From assembly GCF_003946395.1 (NCBI RefSeq), contig NZ_RHNZ01000011.1, positions 1-64,000 of the forward strand: DNA of 64,000 bases, read 5' to 3'. The first letter of the stretch is position 1. Every line of letters starts with the position of its first letter. Shown here one piece after another: positions 55,728-64,000 of this stretch. This DNA comes from Levilactobacillus fuyuanensis (GTDB taxonomy: Bacteria; Bacillota; Bacilli; Lactobacillales; Lactobacillaceae). The translations under genes were made by a program, and so were the position numbers. Below the pieces are notes generated by a model, which was given only the letters and a program-made list of their open reading frames with translations, searched no databases and was not told where the DNA came from.

Positions 55728-56525
55728 TTATTCTGCAGTCTGTAGTCGTTGCCAACCTAAAGCAATGAAATAGAAGATGGCTTCGATGGCCGCGATGAAG
55801 AATGACACGGGGAAGTTCGTCACGTAGCTCAGAACCAAGCCGCTCCAGACGCCGACCAGGGCCAATGTAATAGCGAGGACCATCATTCCTCCCACTGTGT
55901 GAGCGAAGTACTTGGCGGTAGCCGCCGGCAGCGTCAGCAGGATAAAGATCAACAGTGACCCCACGATTTGCGCAGCCACACTGACACTCAGCGCCAGCAG
56001 AACCAGGAAGGTAATCGACAAAGCATTGGTCCAAAGCCCCTTGACCCGGGCCCCAGTGTGATCGAACGAATCAAACTTCAGAAACCGGTAGATCACGAAG
56101 ACCACAATCAATACGAGCAATGACAGCCATAACATCTGTTGCACGTCGCTGGCACTAATCCCAATAACACTCCCGAATAGGATACTAGTGGCATAACTGG
56201 CATTCTTATTAGCCAGCGAAAGAAACAAAATTCCTAACCCAATGAACAGCGCCGAGATGGCACTGGTTGCCGCTTCCCGTCGTTCAGAGCGCGCCGAGAG
56301 CTGCCCCACGATAACCGAACTCACCACCGTAAACAGGAGCATCCCGTTTAACGGTGCCCAGCCAGCGAAGACCCCAAAGGCTGCCCCAGAGAAGCCAATT
56401 TCAGAGAGCGTATGCGTCAAGAAAGACATGTTGCGGGCAATCACGAAGACGCCCATGATGCCACAGATGATGGCGATGATGGTGCCGGCCGCGAAGGCGT
56501 TGCGCATAAATTCATAACTAAACAT
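55728..56525 (-). CDS. zinc/manganese ABC transporter permease (ZnuB-like)
   Basis: 265 residues with about eight membrane helices of the ABC-3 (ZnuB/MntB) family. Includes RNMSFLTHTLSEIGFSGAA near residue 35, which contacts the ATPase, and SVAAQIVGSLLIFILLTLPAATA. It overlaps the ATPase gene by eight bases (translational coupling). Last gene of the three-gene metal uptake operon; zinc is the likely ion because of the Zur-like site upstream. Confidence 0.92.
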   Translation of the reverse strand: MFSYEFMRNAFAAGTIIAIICGIMGVFVIARNMSFLTHTLSEIGFSGAAFGVFAGWAPLNGMLLFTVVSSVIVGQLSARSERREAATSAISALFIGLGILFLSLANKNASYATSILFGSVIGISASDVQQMLWLSLLVLIVVFVIYRFLKFDSFDHTGARVKGLWTNALSITFLVLLALSVSVAAQIVGSLLIFILLTLPAATAKYFAHTVGGMMVLAITLALVGVWSGLVLSYVTNFPVSFFIAAIEAIFYFIALGWQRLQTAE

Positions 56526-57216
56526 TTTCGCCCTCCCACACCTTTTCAGTCGTCAAATTCGTGATGGGCCCCTGTTCCACTTTACCAGGCGTCATCATTA
56601 AGTAGTGTTGCGTATACTTCTGGGCCATCGGAATATCATGGGTCACAAAGAGGACCGTCAATTTCAAGCGTTGATTCAGCTCCGTCACTAGATCCAGTAG
56701 TTCCGTCTTGGTCACAGGGTCCAGACTAGCCGTCGATTCGTCCAGGATCAACAAGTTGGGCGCTTCCACCAAAGCCTGTGCGAGGTAAGCCTTCTGCTTT
56801 TCCCCACCCGAGGCTTGACCGATGGGCCGTTTAGCCAACTGCTTCAGACCAGTCTGGTCCAGAATCTTTTGAACCTTAGCGCGTTCCTTGGCAGAGAGCC
56901 AGGGTAGCTTCCAGCCGGTCAGATTCAGCCCCACGAAGTCCTTGATTGTCAACGGATAGTCGGCATCGATATTCCGAAACTGTGGCACGTAGCCAATCGT
57001 GACGTCACCCTGACTGGGTAGGTACGAGATTTTTCCATGCGTTGGATGCAATTGATGGAGGATGGTCCGCATCAACGTCGTCTTGCCGACCCCGTTTTTT
57101 CCGATGATACTCCACATTTCTCCCTGGCGAATCGTCAGGTTAAGGTCGTCAAATACTGGATGATTGGGAAAAGTCACGCCGAGATGTTCTAATTTTAATA
57201 TGGGTGCACTTTCCAT
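56518..57216 (-). CDS. zinc/manganese ABC transporter ATPase (ZnuC-like)
   Basis: 232 residues. Walker A GKNGVGKTT, a slightly unusual signature ASGGEKQKAYLAQAL, Walker B LLILDESTASLDP and switch His in VTHDIP. Energises metal uptake with the adjacent permease and binding protein. Overlaps both neighbours by a few bases, so the operon is tightly coupled. Confidence 0.92.
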   Translation of the reverse strand: MESAPILKLEHLGVTFPNHPVFDDLNLTIRQGEMWSIIGKNGVGKTTLMRTILHQLHPTHGKISYLPSQGDVTIGYVPQFRNIDADYPLTIKDFVGLNLTGWKLPWLSAKERAKVQKILDQTGLKQLAKRPIGQASGGEKQKAYLAQALVEAPNLLILDESTASLDPVTKTELLDLVTELNQRLKLTVLFVTHDIPMAQKYTQHYLMMTPGKVEQGPITNLTTEKVWEGENV

Positions 57217-58151
57217 TAGGACTGTCCCTCCTTCGCTTGAATTCGTTGGACCTGTTGATACTGTTTCAGCATCCAGGTCCGGTAGCTTTGATTGACCGGC
57301 ATCGTCTCAGTCACCTTGACGATGGGGATATCGTATTTTTTGGCAAGGTTGACCATTGCCGTCACGTTTTTACTCGTATTCTGCGTGTTCTCTACAAAAA
57401 AGGGAATTTTACGTTGTTTAATTTGATTTTGAAGCTTGGTAATATCAGCCGGCGTGGGATCGCTGTCCTCTTCGATTGACTGTGCAAAGTGACCATCGCT
57501 GATGCGATAGCCCATTGCGCTCAATGCTAAGTCAAAGACGGGTTCGCTCACCGCGACCTTCTGCCGATCACTGTGCTTCGCCAATTGCTTAGCAAGTTGC
57601 GGTAGAGCCGCTAATTGTTTCTCGTAGGCGGTTCCCCGGCGTTTGAACTCAGCCGCATGACTCGGTTCAAGCTTACTGAACTGGGTCACCAAGTGACGGG
57701 TCACCTTGACCATAGTCGTCGGGTCCGTCCACAAGTGGGGATTATCCCCCGTTTTCTTGCCCATAAGGGTGCCAATCGTTAGCTTCTTTGTCTGAGCGTC
57801 ATCGTTAGCCGCTACGACCCGGTCCATCCAACTATCGTAGCCCAGGCCATTCGCAATGACCACATCGGCCTTAGCGACCTTCTTAGCCGTCTTCACGTCT
57901 GGCTCATAGCTCTCGGCATCGATGCTAGGGCTATTAATGACTGTCGTCACCTGACCACGATCGCCCAGAATGGCCTTGGCCGCCTCACCGTAGAAGCCCA
58001 AGGTTGCGACCACATGAATCTGATTGTCGGCATGCTTAGTGGTGGGCGCCGCCGAGCATGCACTCAGGGTAACTCCCACCATTAAGATGGCCAGTAGGGT
58101 CAGGAGACCTCGCTGCCAAAATTTTCGTTTTCCAAGCTGCAATCGACTCAT
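57216..58151 (-). CDS. metal-binding lipoprotein of the ABC transporter (ZnuA-like)
   Basis: 311-residue cluster A-I solute-binding protein. A signal peptide ends in the lipobox TLSAC (lipidated Cys near residue 32). Of the four usual metal ligands, the first His (normally in PHSYEP) is Glu here (AESYEP), the second His is kept (DNPHLW), the third position is Glu (SEPVFD) and the fourth, usually Asp, is Glu (VTETMP). There is no His-rich loop. The upstream Zur-like box argues for zinc even so. First gene of the operon. ATG about 20 bases after the operator. Confidence 0.88.
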   Translation of the reverse strand: MSRLQLGKRKFWQRGLLTLLAILMVGVTLSACSAAPTTKHADNQIHVVATLGFYGEAAKAILGDRGQVTTVINSPSIDAESYEPDVKTAKKVAKADVVIANGLGYDSWMDRVVAANDDAQTKKLTIGTLMGKKTGDNPHLWTDPTTMVKVTRHLVTQFSKLEPSHAAEFKRRGTAYEKQLAALPQLAKQLAKHSDRQKVAVSEPVFDLALSAMGYRISDGHFAQSIEEDSDPTPADITKLQNQIKQRKIPFFVENTQNTSKNVTAMVNLAKKYDIPIVKVTETMPVNQSYRTWMLKQYQQVQRIQAKEGQS

Positions 58152-58172
58152 CCCATTTCTCCGCTAAATATG

Positions 58173-58195
58173 TAAACAGTAATGATTACCGTTTA
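58173..58195. promoter_or_regulatory. Zur-box-like operator
   Basis: A 23-base sequence in which TAAAC-A-GTAAT mirrors ATTAC-C-GTTTA around a central G, matching the Gram-positive Zur box with core GTAATNATTAC. It lies just downstream of a minus-strand promoter TTGACA (58220-58225), 16-base spacer, TAAGAT (58198-58203), covering the likely start point. Confidence 0.8.
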
Positions 58196-58242
58196 ATATC
58201 TTACCAGATAATGAAAACTTGTCAACCACGCTTAAGTCTTCC

Positions 58243-59178
58243 TTAATCAACATATTTTTTCAGAAAATCTTCCACTAGCTGATCATACTTGACCGGGTCT
58301 GTTGCCCGCGTGGCAATGTGTGCAGCACTAGGATCACGGTACTTTTCCTTTGGTCCCGCTGCAGCCCGGTAGAGCACGTCCAAGTTCTCCACAGGAACTG
58401 TCTGGTCGTTGGCACCCTGAATCAACAATAAAGGTAAGTGTGTGTGTCGCAATTGGTTAGCAATATTACCATCGGATAGGCGATAGCCCTCGGCCAGCCG
58501 GGAATACTGATCGGCAATTGGTACGATTGGATACGTGGGTAAGTGATATTTGTGACGAATCCGATAGCGGGCTTCCGCCAAGACGGACGCATACCCCGAG
58601 TCGGCAATCACAGCCTTAACGTTGTGGGGCAGGTCTTCGCCAGCAGTCGCCATCACCGTAGCGGCCCCCATCGAAATCCCCATTAGCACAATCTCACAGT
58701 CATCCCCATATTTGGCAACGACTTGATTGATCCAGCCGGTATAATCTAATCGGTCGGGCCAGCCATACCCAATCGTGTGCCCCTCACTATCGCCGTGAGC
58801 CCGTGCATCGGGCATCAGCGTGGCGTACCCCCAGTTGTGGAAGACCCGGGCGAACGGAATCATTTGTTCACGGGCGTGACCCAAGCCGTGGGCCAAGATT
58901 GCTACCCGTTTCGTTGGCTTCTCGGCCTCTACCAAGCTGGCTCGCAGAATCAGTCCGTCTAAGCTAGTCTGCGTCCATTCAGCCGGATCATGCCGGAGAT
59001 ACCAAGCATTATCGTCCGCGGTATTCTCTGCAATCGCGCGCTTCTTCGTTTTAAGTCGATTACGACTGAAGGATTTTGTGGCAGCCTGGTAAACCACCGC
59101 AGCGCCACCCAAAACACTGACAGCACTAACGGCAGCCGCAGCGGCGGTGCCACCCAGAATTTTTTGCCAAGTTTTCAT
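58243..59178 (-). CDS. membrane-anchored alpha/beta hydrolase
   Basis: 311 residues. One N-terminal membrane helix (~5-28) followed by a serine hydrolase domain: oxyanion region LAHGLGHAREQM, nucleophile Ser in LMGISMGAAT, an Asp in IQGANDQTVP and a late His in PSAAHIATR. Similar proteins are annotated as YqkD-like esterases or peptidases; the substrate is unknown. ATG at 59178 with TGGGGTA upstream; a longer frame exists but would lack a membrane-type start. Confidence 0.88.
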   Translation of the reverse strand: MKTWQKILGGTAAAAAVSAVSVLGGAAVVYQAATKSFSRNRLKTKKRAIAENTADDNAWYLRHDPAEWTQTSLDGLILRASLVEAEKPTKRVAILAHGLGHAREQMIPFARVFHNWGYATLMPDARAHGDSEGHTIGYGWPDRLDYTGWINQVVAKYGDDCEIVLMGISMGAATVMATAGEDLPHNVKAVIADSGYASVLAEARYRIRHKYHLPTYPIVPIADQYSRLAEGYRLSDGNIANQLRHTHLPLLLIQGANDQTVPVENLDVLYRAAAGPKEKYRDPSAAHIATRATDPVKYDQLVEDFLKKYVD

Positions 59179-59425
59179 ATTGACTACCCCATTTCTAGTT
59201 ATTTTCAACGTTGTATCGGATTCAGCGCGCAAGAAAATTAGTCTCTGCTTTGAACACGTTAAACCAGACTGACACAACGTTCACTTTAGGCTTATCACCT
59301 ATACTCTAGCTAAAAATGAGAGCGTTTTCCACTCTTTGCTTGAAATTCATGGCAATTTTCATAATCTGTGGTGCTAATGTTCTCTATCTGATAGATAATC
59401 CCGGTTTTCGCCTATTACACGGGGT

Positions 59426-59557
59426 CTATTTCGCCCGCTCATCTTGATGCTTACTATATAACAACTGAATCAATTCCAACTGCGTCAGTTGCCCCTTCAA
59501 GATAGCCCCAACTTCGGCGACCATCCGGGGATCTACGGGAATATTTTCTCTCTCCAA
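59426..59557 (-). CDS. small unrecognised protein, 43 residues
   Basis: A short minus-strand frame starting at a TTG with GAGGTG six bases upstream, the same arrangement as the purR start. The peptide (MERENIPVDPRMVAEVGAIL... ending QLLYSKHQDERAK) is soluble and amphipathic, with a helix-like second half. No family recognised. It lies between the uracil-DNA-glycosylase-like gene and the hydrolase, beyond the former's terminator. Codon use looks coding, but only homologues would prove it. Confidence 0.45.
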   Translation of the reverse strand: MERENIPVDPRMVAEVGAILKGQLTQLELIQLLYSKHQDERAK

Positions 59558-59636
59558 TGCCTTCACCTCACCTAGCTATCATGACTGTTTTCACTGGGCA
59601 ACGCCAGCCAAACGTCTTACAAATTTTGTTATATGC

Positions 59637-59676
59637 AAAAAGGCGTCAGGTCAACGTTTTTGCTGACTCGACACCT
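59637..59676 (-). terminator. terminator of the uracil-DNA-glycosylase-like gene
   Basis: AGGTGTC...GTCA pairs with TGAC...GACGCCT on the minus strand, followed by TTTTTG, just after the stop. Confidence 0.8.
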
Positions 59677-59683
59677 CATAATT

Positions 59684-60265
59684 TTAGTGAATAATTTGTT
59701 TGACGCGTGCCTGCAACTCAGGCACCACATTGTCTAAGAACCACGGATGCTGGTGCAGCCACCCATAGTTCAGCGGTGACGGATGCACCAATGGAAAGTA
59801 CTCCGGTAAATAGTCCTGATAGTGCGCCACCGTTGCCGTCAACGTCTGCTCACGCTGGGGTAGGTAGTATTTCTGCGCGTACTGCCCGATCAACAGGATC
59901 AGCTTTATGTTGGGCATTAATGCCAACAGCGGGGCGTGCCACTTGTCCGCAAACCCCTTACGCGGTGGCAGATCACCCCCATGGGCATGTTTACCAGGAT
60001 AGTAGAAGTCCAATGGCAACACAGCCACTTTTCCCGAATGATAGAACTGATCTTTAGTCACGCCCATCCAATCCCGCAAGCGATTTCCGCTAGCATCATC
60101 CCAGAAGGTCATCGATGCCTGAGCCCGACGACTCGGCGCCTGACTGACCAGCAAAATCTCCGCTCCGGCTTCAACGTGGTAGAGCGGCTGAATCCCCTGT
60201 TCGGTAAAGCCTTGATTCTGTGGATCGTCCTGAATCGCCTGAAAAATCTGTGCTGCTGTCTGCAT
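59684..60265 (-). CDS. uracil-DNA glycosylase family protein
   Basis: 193-residue protein of the UDG superfamily. The active-site region ILLVSQAPSRRAQASM near residue 40, the substrate loop KHAHGGDLPPRKGFADKWH and the late PLVHPSPLNYGWLHQHPWF match the MUG/UdgX-like or YqfB-like group found in lactobacilli. It likely removes uracil or another base from DNA, though activity of this group is not well established. ATG at 60265 has GAGGAGG eight bases upstream. Located after ispE. Confidence 0.85.
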   Translation of the reverse strand: MQTAAQIFQAIQDDPQNQGFTEQGIQPLYHVEAGAEILLVSQAPSRRAQASMTFWDDASGNRLRDWMGVTKDQFYHSGKVAVLPLDFYYPGKHAHGGDLPPRKGFADKWHAPLLALMPNIKLILLIGQYAQKYYLPQREQTLTATVAHYQDYLPEYFPLVHPSPLNYGWLHQHPWFLDNVVPELQARVKQIIH

Positions 60266-60284
60266 CAACGCTTCCTCCTCAGGC

Positions 60285-61139
60285 TTACGGCAATGGCCGT
60301 ACCAAATACACCTCGCGACAGAAACCCTTCATCCCATTAAAGACGCGCTGGGCCCGCGATTGCTTACTGCACAAGCCAAAGACGGTTGGTCCGGTTCCAC
60401 TCATCTGAGCGACGTCGGCTCCGAACTTCATCATCTGTTGTTTGAGTTGCGTAATCTCCGGGTACCGGTGCGCCGTCAACGGCTCCAACACGTTACCCAT
60501 AACCGCACACATCTCCTCGATGTCTTGATCACGCACCGCTTTCAATAAGCTATCGATATCCGGATGTTCCAGATCATCGTAACGAATCTGCTGAAGGATG
60601 CTGGGCGTGGAGACGCTCACCTTGGGCTTGGCCAAGACCACCCACGCAGCCGGTAGCTTCGACAGCGGCGTGATTCGCTCGCCGCGACCGCGTACGTGGG
60701 CCGTCCGACCGTACACGCAGTACGGCACATCCGAATCAATCTGCAAGCCGAGTTCGGCCAGCTCCTGCCAACTCAATCCCAGGTCCCACAATTGATTGAG
60801 CCCCCGCAAAACGGCGGCAGCATCGGATGACCCACCGCCTAATCCCGCAGCGACAGGAATATTCTTTTTGATTCGAATATTGACCCCCTCACCCACGTTG
60901 AATGTCGTTTGGAGTAAATGGGCGGCCTGATAGGCCAAGTTTCGCTGATCATTTGGCAAAAAGCCACTATCCGAGGCAACCCGGATGCGTTTATGTTTGG
61001 TTAACGTTTGAATTTCGACATAGTCAGCCAAGTCCACGGACGTCATGACCATATTCCACTCCTCCGCACCATCCTGATGATGGTACGGGGTGTCGAGCCC
61101 GAGGTTTATCTTGGCAGGCGCCTTTTCAATCAGTTGCAT
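60285..61139 (-). CDS. ispE: 4-diphosphocytidyl-2-C-methyl-D-erythritol kinase
   Basis: GHMP-family kinase of 284 residues. KAPAKINLGLDTPYH at the start, the ATP-binding glycine-rich loop PVAAGLGGGSSDAA (~95-108) and SGTGPTVFGLC near the end are diagnostic. In MEP-pathway bacteria it phosphorylates CDP-methylerythritol. Many lactobacilli use mevalonate instead and retain this gene next to veg and purR, so its in vivo role may differ. Good start and normal length. Confidence 0.93.
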   Translation of the reverse strand: MQLIEKAPAKINLGLDTPYHHQDGAEEWNMVMTSVDLADYVEIQTLTKHKRIRVASDSGFLPNDQRNLAYQAAHLLQTTFNVGEGVNIRIKKNIPVAAGLGGGSSDAAAVLRGLNQLWDLGLSWQELAELGLQIDSDVPYCVYGRTAHVRGRGERITPLSKLPAAWVVLAKPKVSVSTPSILQQIRYDDLEHPDIDSLLKAVRDQDIEEMCAVMGNVLEPLTAHRYPEITQLKQQMMKFGADVAQMSGTGPTVFGLCSKQSRAQRVFNGMKGFCREVYLVRPLP

Positions 61140-61218
61140 GAGCTCACCTTAATTCCAGATAGGCCACTGCCTACCGTTCTCCTGAATCTGATTAAGCCTA
61201 TTATACTATGGTTACCGC

Positions 61219-61322
61219 CAAAATAAAAAGGGTTCTCCAAGCCCCACGCTAATTCCTAATCAGCTGGCGCCTGCGAACCCCTCATTCTCATTTTTTTCCA
61301 AAATAAAAAGGCCTTACTGGCC
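61219..61322 (-). terminator. terminators downstream of veg
   Basis: A compact hairpin GGCC/GGCC (61310-61322) with TTTTTATTTT on the minus strand lies right after veg. A larger stem AGGGTTC/GAACCC with a long loop and TTTTTATTTT lies at about 61229-61282. Together they separate veg from ispE. Confidence 0.65.
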
Positions 61323-61329
61323 CAATTAT

Positions 61330-61566
61330 CTATTCATCAAAGTCGACTTCGATGTTTTTGGTTAAAATATCGGTATAGCTATATGAAACCCGTTCAAACG
61401 AATTTTCGTCCTGGTCTAAATCCACAACGAATACAGCTGGATAGGTTTCTCGAAGAATTCCATGCCGTTCTGTTGTCTTCTTACGCCCGGCCTGTGCGAT
61501 CACCATTAGCTTTTCACCAATGCGCTCGTCCAGTTTGTTCTTAATGTTCGCTAAACTTGTTGGCAT
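61330..61566 (-). CDS. veg: Veg family protein
   Basis: 78-residue SH3-like protein conserved in Firmicutes, affecting biofilm formation in Bacillus. LANIKNKLDERIGEKLMVIAQAGRKK, then ERHGILRETYPAVFVV and SFERVSYSYTDILT, fit the family throughout. ATG at 61566 has AGAGGTGA upstream; ten further in-frame residues upstream are rejected. Downstream of rsmA in the conserved tatD-rnmV-rsmA-veg order. Confidence 0.95.
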   Translation of the reverse strand: MPTSLANIKNKLDERIGEKLMVIAQAGRKKTTERHGILRETYPAVFVVDLDQDENSFERVSYSYTDILTKNIEVDFDE

Positions 61567-61664
61567 GCACTTCACCTCTGTGAAACATGATACCATGGTT
61601 TCACAAAAAACGCAAATTATACCACACTAGCCCACAATCCGCAAGAATCCGCAATTGAAAAGGG

Positions 61665-62555
61665 TTACACAAGGCCTTCATTGTGAAAAGCATTGGTTAA
61701 TTCAATGAAATTTACCAAGGTTAGCCGTTCTGGCCGTAACTGTTGTGAAATACCAACGTCTTTCAAGACCGCTTCGATCCGTTCACGAACTTCTGGTTGT
61801 TTCCCAAAAATCCCTTGCAGATTGTTCCACAGTGTCTTGCGACGATGCGCGAAGCAACCCTTAACGAACTTGTACAAAGCTTGGTCGTCGTACGGTTTAA
61901 CCGGTAACGGTTCCCGTGGTGTCAACCGAATGATGGCGGAGTCAACGTTCGGTTGTGGGATAAAGGCCGTGCGCGGCACCTCAAAGGCAACCTCCACGTG
62001 AGCGCGGTACTGCATGACCACGGAGAGCGACCCGTAGGCCTTGGTACCAGGCTCAGCGACCAAACGATCGGCCACTTCCCGCTGCATCATGACCACAATC
62101 TCATCGAAACTCACGCCGCTCTGCAGCACGCCCATCAGAATTGGTGTCGTGATGTAGTAAGGCAGATTAGCCACGATTTTGACAGGATGACCCGGTTCGA
62201 ATTCATTTTTAATCACAGCCGGCAGATTAGCCTTCAGAATATCCTGATTGATCACCTTAACGTTGTCGTAATCCATCAGCGTTTCGTCGAGAACTGGCAA
62301 CAGGTTTTCGTCAATTTCAAAGGCTACGACCTTCCGTGCTCGCTTGGCGATCTGCTCTGTCAACGCCCCAATCCCAGGGCCGATTTCAATGACGTTGTCG
62401 TTATCGGTCACATCCGCAGCGTTAACGATGTTGCGAAGGATATTTAAGTCCGAGAGAAAGTTTTGTCCCAGGCTCTTCTTGGCCACTAACCGGTAACGGG
62501 ATAGGATGGCCTTGGTGCGAGCTGGTGAGCCAATTTCGGGTACGCTATTATTCAT
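61665..62555 (-). CDS. rsmA: 16S rRNA dimethyladenosine transferase RsmA (KsgA)
   Basis: Dimethylates A1518 and A1519 of 16S rRNA during 30S maturation, using SAM. 296 residues: [22 protein letters not shown] loop [12 protein letters not shown], and the catalytic [14 protein letters not shown] at 62555 follows AAGGAGG. It overlaps the rnmV stop by eight bases, so translation is coupled. Loss gives kasugamycin resistance in other species. Confidence 0.97.
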   Translation of the reverse strand: MNNSVPEIGSPARTKAILSRYRLVAKKSLGQNFLSDLNILRNIVNAADVTDNDNVIEIGPGIGALTEQIAKRARKVVAFEIDENLLPVLDETLMDYDNVKVINQDILKANLPAVIKNEFEPGHPVKIVANLPYYITTPILMGVLQSGVSFDEIVVMMQREVADRLVAEPGTKAYGSLSVVMQYRAHVEVAFEVPRTAFIPQPNVDSAIIRLTPREPLPVKPYDDQALYKFVKGCFAHRRKTLWNNLQGIFGKQPEVRERIEAVLKDVGISQQLRPERLTLVNFIELTNAFHNEGLV

Positions 62556-63117
62556 GGAAATCCTCCTTTTGACGAATCTGTTGCACTGCGGCGGCGAAGT
62601 CTGCAGGTTGGATGCTAAACATCCGCAAACGCTTCTCCAGTTGCTTACCATTCACGTAACCAATCTGAAGGAGTTCGCCGAGCTGTTCACGCCGGGCCTT
62701 GGCACCGGCCCCGCCGATCAAGCCCGCGGCCATTAAATCTTCGTGGGTAATCAACGTGGGCGCTGCCGTCGTTTCGGTATACACGTGGTCGAGCGCGGCC
62801 CGGATGGCCTCCGGACTGGCATGTTCCACACCGAGTGACCCGCCGGCCTTGTCCGGACGGCCCTCTGCTTTAGGTAAAAAGGCGTGCTTTGCATTCGGTA
62901 CGGCCTCGGCTACAATCTTACGAATCTTTTCGCCGGAGAAATCAGGATCGGTAAAAATTATCACGCCCCGCTGATCGGCTAACTTTTCAATAAGGGCCAG
63001 TGTGTCCTCATCGATAGCGGAGCCCCGCGTTTCGATGGTATCGGCATTGACCGCTCTGTTGATTGATTTGGTATCGTCTTTGCCCTCCACCACGAGGACT
63101 TCTTTAATCTTCTTCAT
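62548..63117 (-). CDS. rnmV: ribonuclease M5
   Basis: Toprim-domain nuclease that matures the 5S rRNA ends. 189 residues with [11 protein letters not shown] at the start and [15 protein letters not shown] carrying the acidic metal ligands. The start at 63117 lies within the end of tatD (14-base overlap), a normal arrangement for this operon. A much longer upstream frame is the tatD gene read out of frame. Confidence 0.96.
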   Translation of the reverse strand: MKKIKEVLVVEGKDDTKSINRAVNADTIETRGSAIDEDTLALIEKLADQRGVIIFTDPDFSGEKIRKIVAEAVPNAKHAFLPKAEGRPDKAGGSLGVEHASPEAIRAALDHVYTETTAAPTLITHEDLMAAGLIGGAGAKARREQLGELLQIGYVNGKQLEKRLRMFSIQPADFAAAVQQIRQKEDFHE

Positions 63118-63883
63118 TGATTTGATAAAACTCCTCTGCGTTGTGGTAAGTGGCGGCAGCAATTTCTTCCGGCGTCGTGTCACGTTCCTTGGCGATGGCT
63201 TCAACCGTATAACGGGTAAAGGCCGGCTCGTTCTGTTCCCCACGGTGGGGCTCCGGTGACAGGTACGGTGCGTCGGTCTCGACCATCATCACGTCGAGTG
63301 GCGTGGCTCGTACGGAGTCGTGGACTTCGTGGGCGTTCTTGAAGCTGGCCACACCGGAATAGGAAATGTGCATCCCCAGGTCCAAGAACTTCTTGAGCCA
63401 CTCGGGATCACCGTTAAAGCTGTGCATAACACCACCAATGTCGCTGATACCGCCCTCCTTGAGAATCCGGTAGGTATCTTCAAAGGCATCTCGGTTATGA
63501 ATGGCAACGGGCTTCCCGACTTCTTTAGCAATCGCAACTTGCCGAGCAAACACCTTGCGTTGCACGTCCTGTGGCGAACTGTCCCAGTGATAGTCCAAGC
63601 CAATTTCGCCGAGCGCAACGACCCGGTCGTCGGCGAGTTGTTCTTCCATAAGCTTTTCGGCAGCCGCATCGTAATTCTTAGAATCTTCAGGGTGCCAGCC
63701 CACGGCCGCGTACAGCTGTGGATACTGGTGCGCCAGCTTGATGGCATCGGCGTTCAACTGCGTGTTGGAGCCGATGTTGACCATCTTGACGACGCCTAAG
63801 TCCGCTGCCTGTTTGAGGTAACGGGGGACTTCTTTAATAAATTCTTCGCTATTTAAATGGGTATGTGAATCAAAGATTTTCAT
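63104..63883 (-). CDS. tatD: TatD family metal-dependent DNase
   Basis: 259-residue TIM-barrel hydrolase. FDSHTHLN at the N-terminus, GEIGLDYHW, the PVAIHNRDAFEDT segment, and VETDAPYLSPEPHRG near the end give the metal ligands of TatD. Likely acts in DNA repair or degradation. Of two adjacent ATGs, 63883 has the better spacing (six bases) to AGGAGG. Heads the tatD-rnmV-rsmA operon; the usual upstream gene metG would lie beyond the window. Confidence 0.95.
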   Translation of the reverse strand: MKIFDSHTHLNSEEFIKEVPRYLKQAADLGVVKMVNIGSNTQLNADAIKLAHQYPQLYAAVGWHPEDSKNYDAAAEKLMEEQLADDRVVALGEIGLDYHWDSSPQDVQRKVFARQVAIAKEVGKPVAIHNRDAFEDTYRILKEGGISDIGGVMHSFNGDPEWLKKFLDLGMHISYSGVASFKNAHEVHDSVRATPLDVMMVETDAPYLSPEPHRGEQNEPAFTRYTVEAIAKERDTTPEEIAAATYHNAEEFYQINEED

Positions 63884-63953
63884 CATGATCCTCCTATTTC
63901 CGTGAAACACTTTCCTTATGATACTTCATTACCCTGACCTGCGTCTCCGGGCT

Positions 63954-64000
63954 GGTGAAAATGAACCGGTTCGCTGTGGGCGGACGCCCAGAGCCAAAGA
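63954..64000. repeat. start of a dispersed intergenic element, cut by the window edge
   Basis: A 24-base segment at 63973-63996 matches 37168-37191 (opposite strand) at 21 of 24 positions, and the 23 bases before it match at 13. This is the right-hand part of the same structured element seen next to aldB. Confidence 0.55.

Noticed and set aside
62556-62651. Longer RsmA start
   Set aside because: It would read through rnmV in another frame; AAGGAGG precedes the ATG at 62555.

Overview
The window looks like chromosomal DNA of a low-to-mid GC Gram-positive bacterium of the family Lactobacillaceae. The signs are WxL surface proteins with a DUF916/DUF3324 partner, a very acidic RNA polymerase delta subunit, Veg, Bacillus-type PurR, class A sortase, an acetolactate/acetoin pathway, strong AGGAGG or GGGGG ribosome binding sites, and frequent TTG/GTG starts. 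The genus cannot be fixed from the sequence alone; a Levilactobacillus- or Lactiplantibacillus-like organism is my guess. Most core genes run on the minus strand.

Layout, right to left for the minus strand. The core block at 64-51 kb is tatD, rnmV, rsmA, veg, ispE, then a uracil-DNA-glycosylase-like gene, a small unlisted ORF, a membrane-anchored hydrolase, a zinc-type ABC transporter behind a Zur-box-like palindrome, purR-glmU-prs, and a DUF3899 protein. Next come a higBA-type toxin-antitoxin pair, a Cof-type HAD phosphatase preceded by the remnant of a second HAD gene, an HD-domain (deoxy)nucleotide hydrolase and lipL. An AT-richer plus-strand operon (TrmB regulator, TSUP permease, OCD/mu-crystallin-type dehydrogenase; 44.3-47.0 kb) interrupts the core. 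Then follow DUF1934, rpoE and pyrG, the last with a textbook CTP-sensing attenuator.

Between pyrG and murA (40.9-33.3 kb) lies an accessory block: a DinJ/YafQ-like toxin-antitoxin pair, a MarR regulator divergent from alsS-aldB with overlapping face-to-face promoters, two structured intergenic inverted-repeat elements, and a TetR regulator divergent from a fused ABC exporter. After murA (natural Cys-to-Asp active site) and rpmE2 come an NADH-oxidase-family flavoprotein that has lost its redox cysteine and a class A sortase.

The most striking region is 28.1-6.8 kb. It holds one small WxL protein, one WxL-interacting protein (DUF916/DUF3324, membrane anchored), and then seven consecutive 739-838 residue secreted paralogues. 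Each of the seven has an N-terminal L-type (legume-like) lectin domain, middle beta domains and a C-terminal WxL or WxL-like domain. Each is flanked by its own terminator, and at least four share an extended -10 promoter box. It reads as an expanded csc-type surface complex in which one anchor could display many alternative carbohydrate binders.

The left end (6.7-0 kb) returns to housekeeping genes: a low-molecular-weight tyrosine phosphatase, lemA-htpX, an unrecognised 261-residue protein, murF and the DEAD-box helicase gene cshA.
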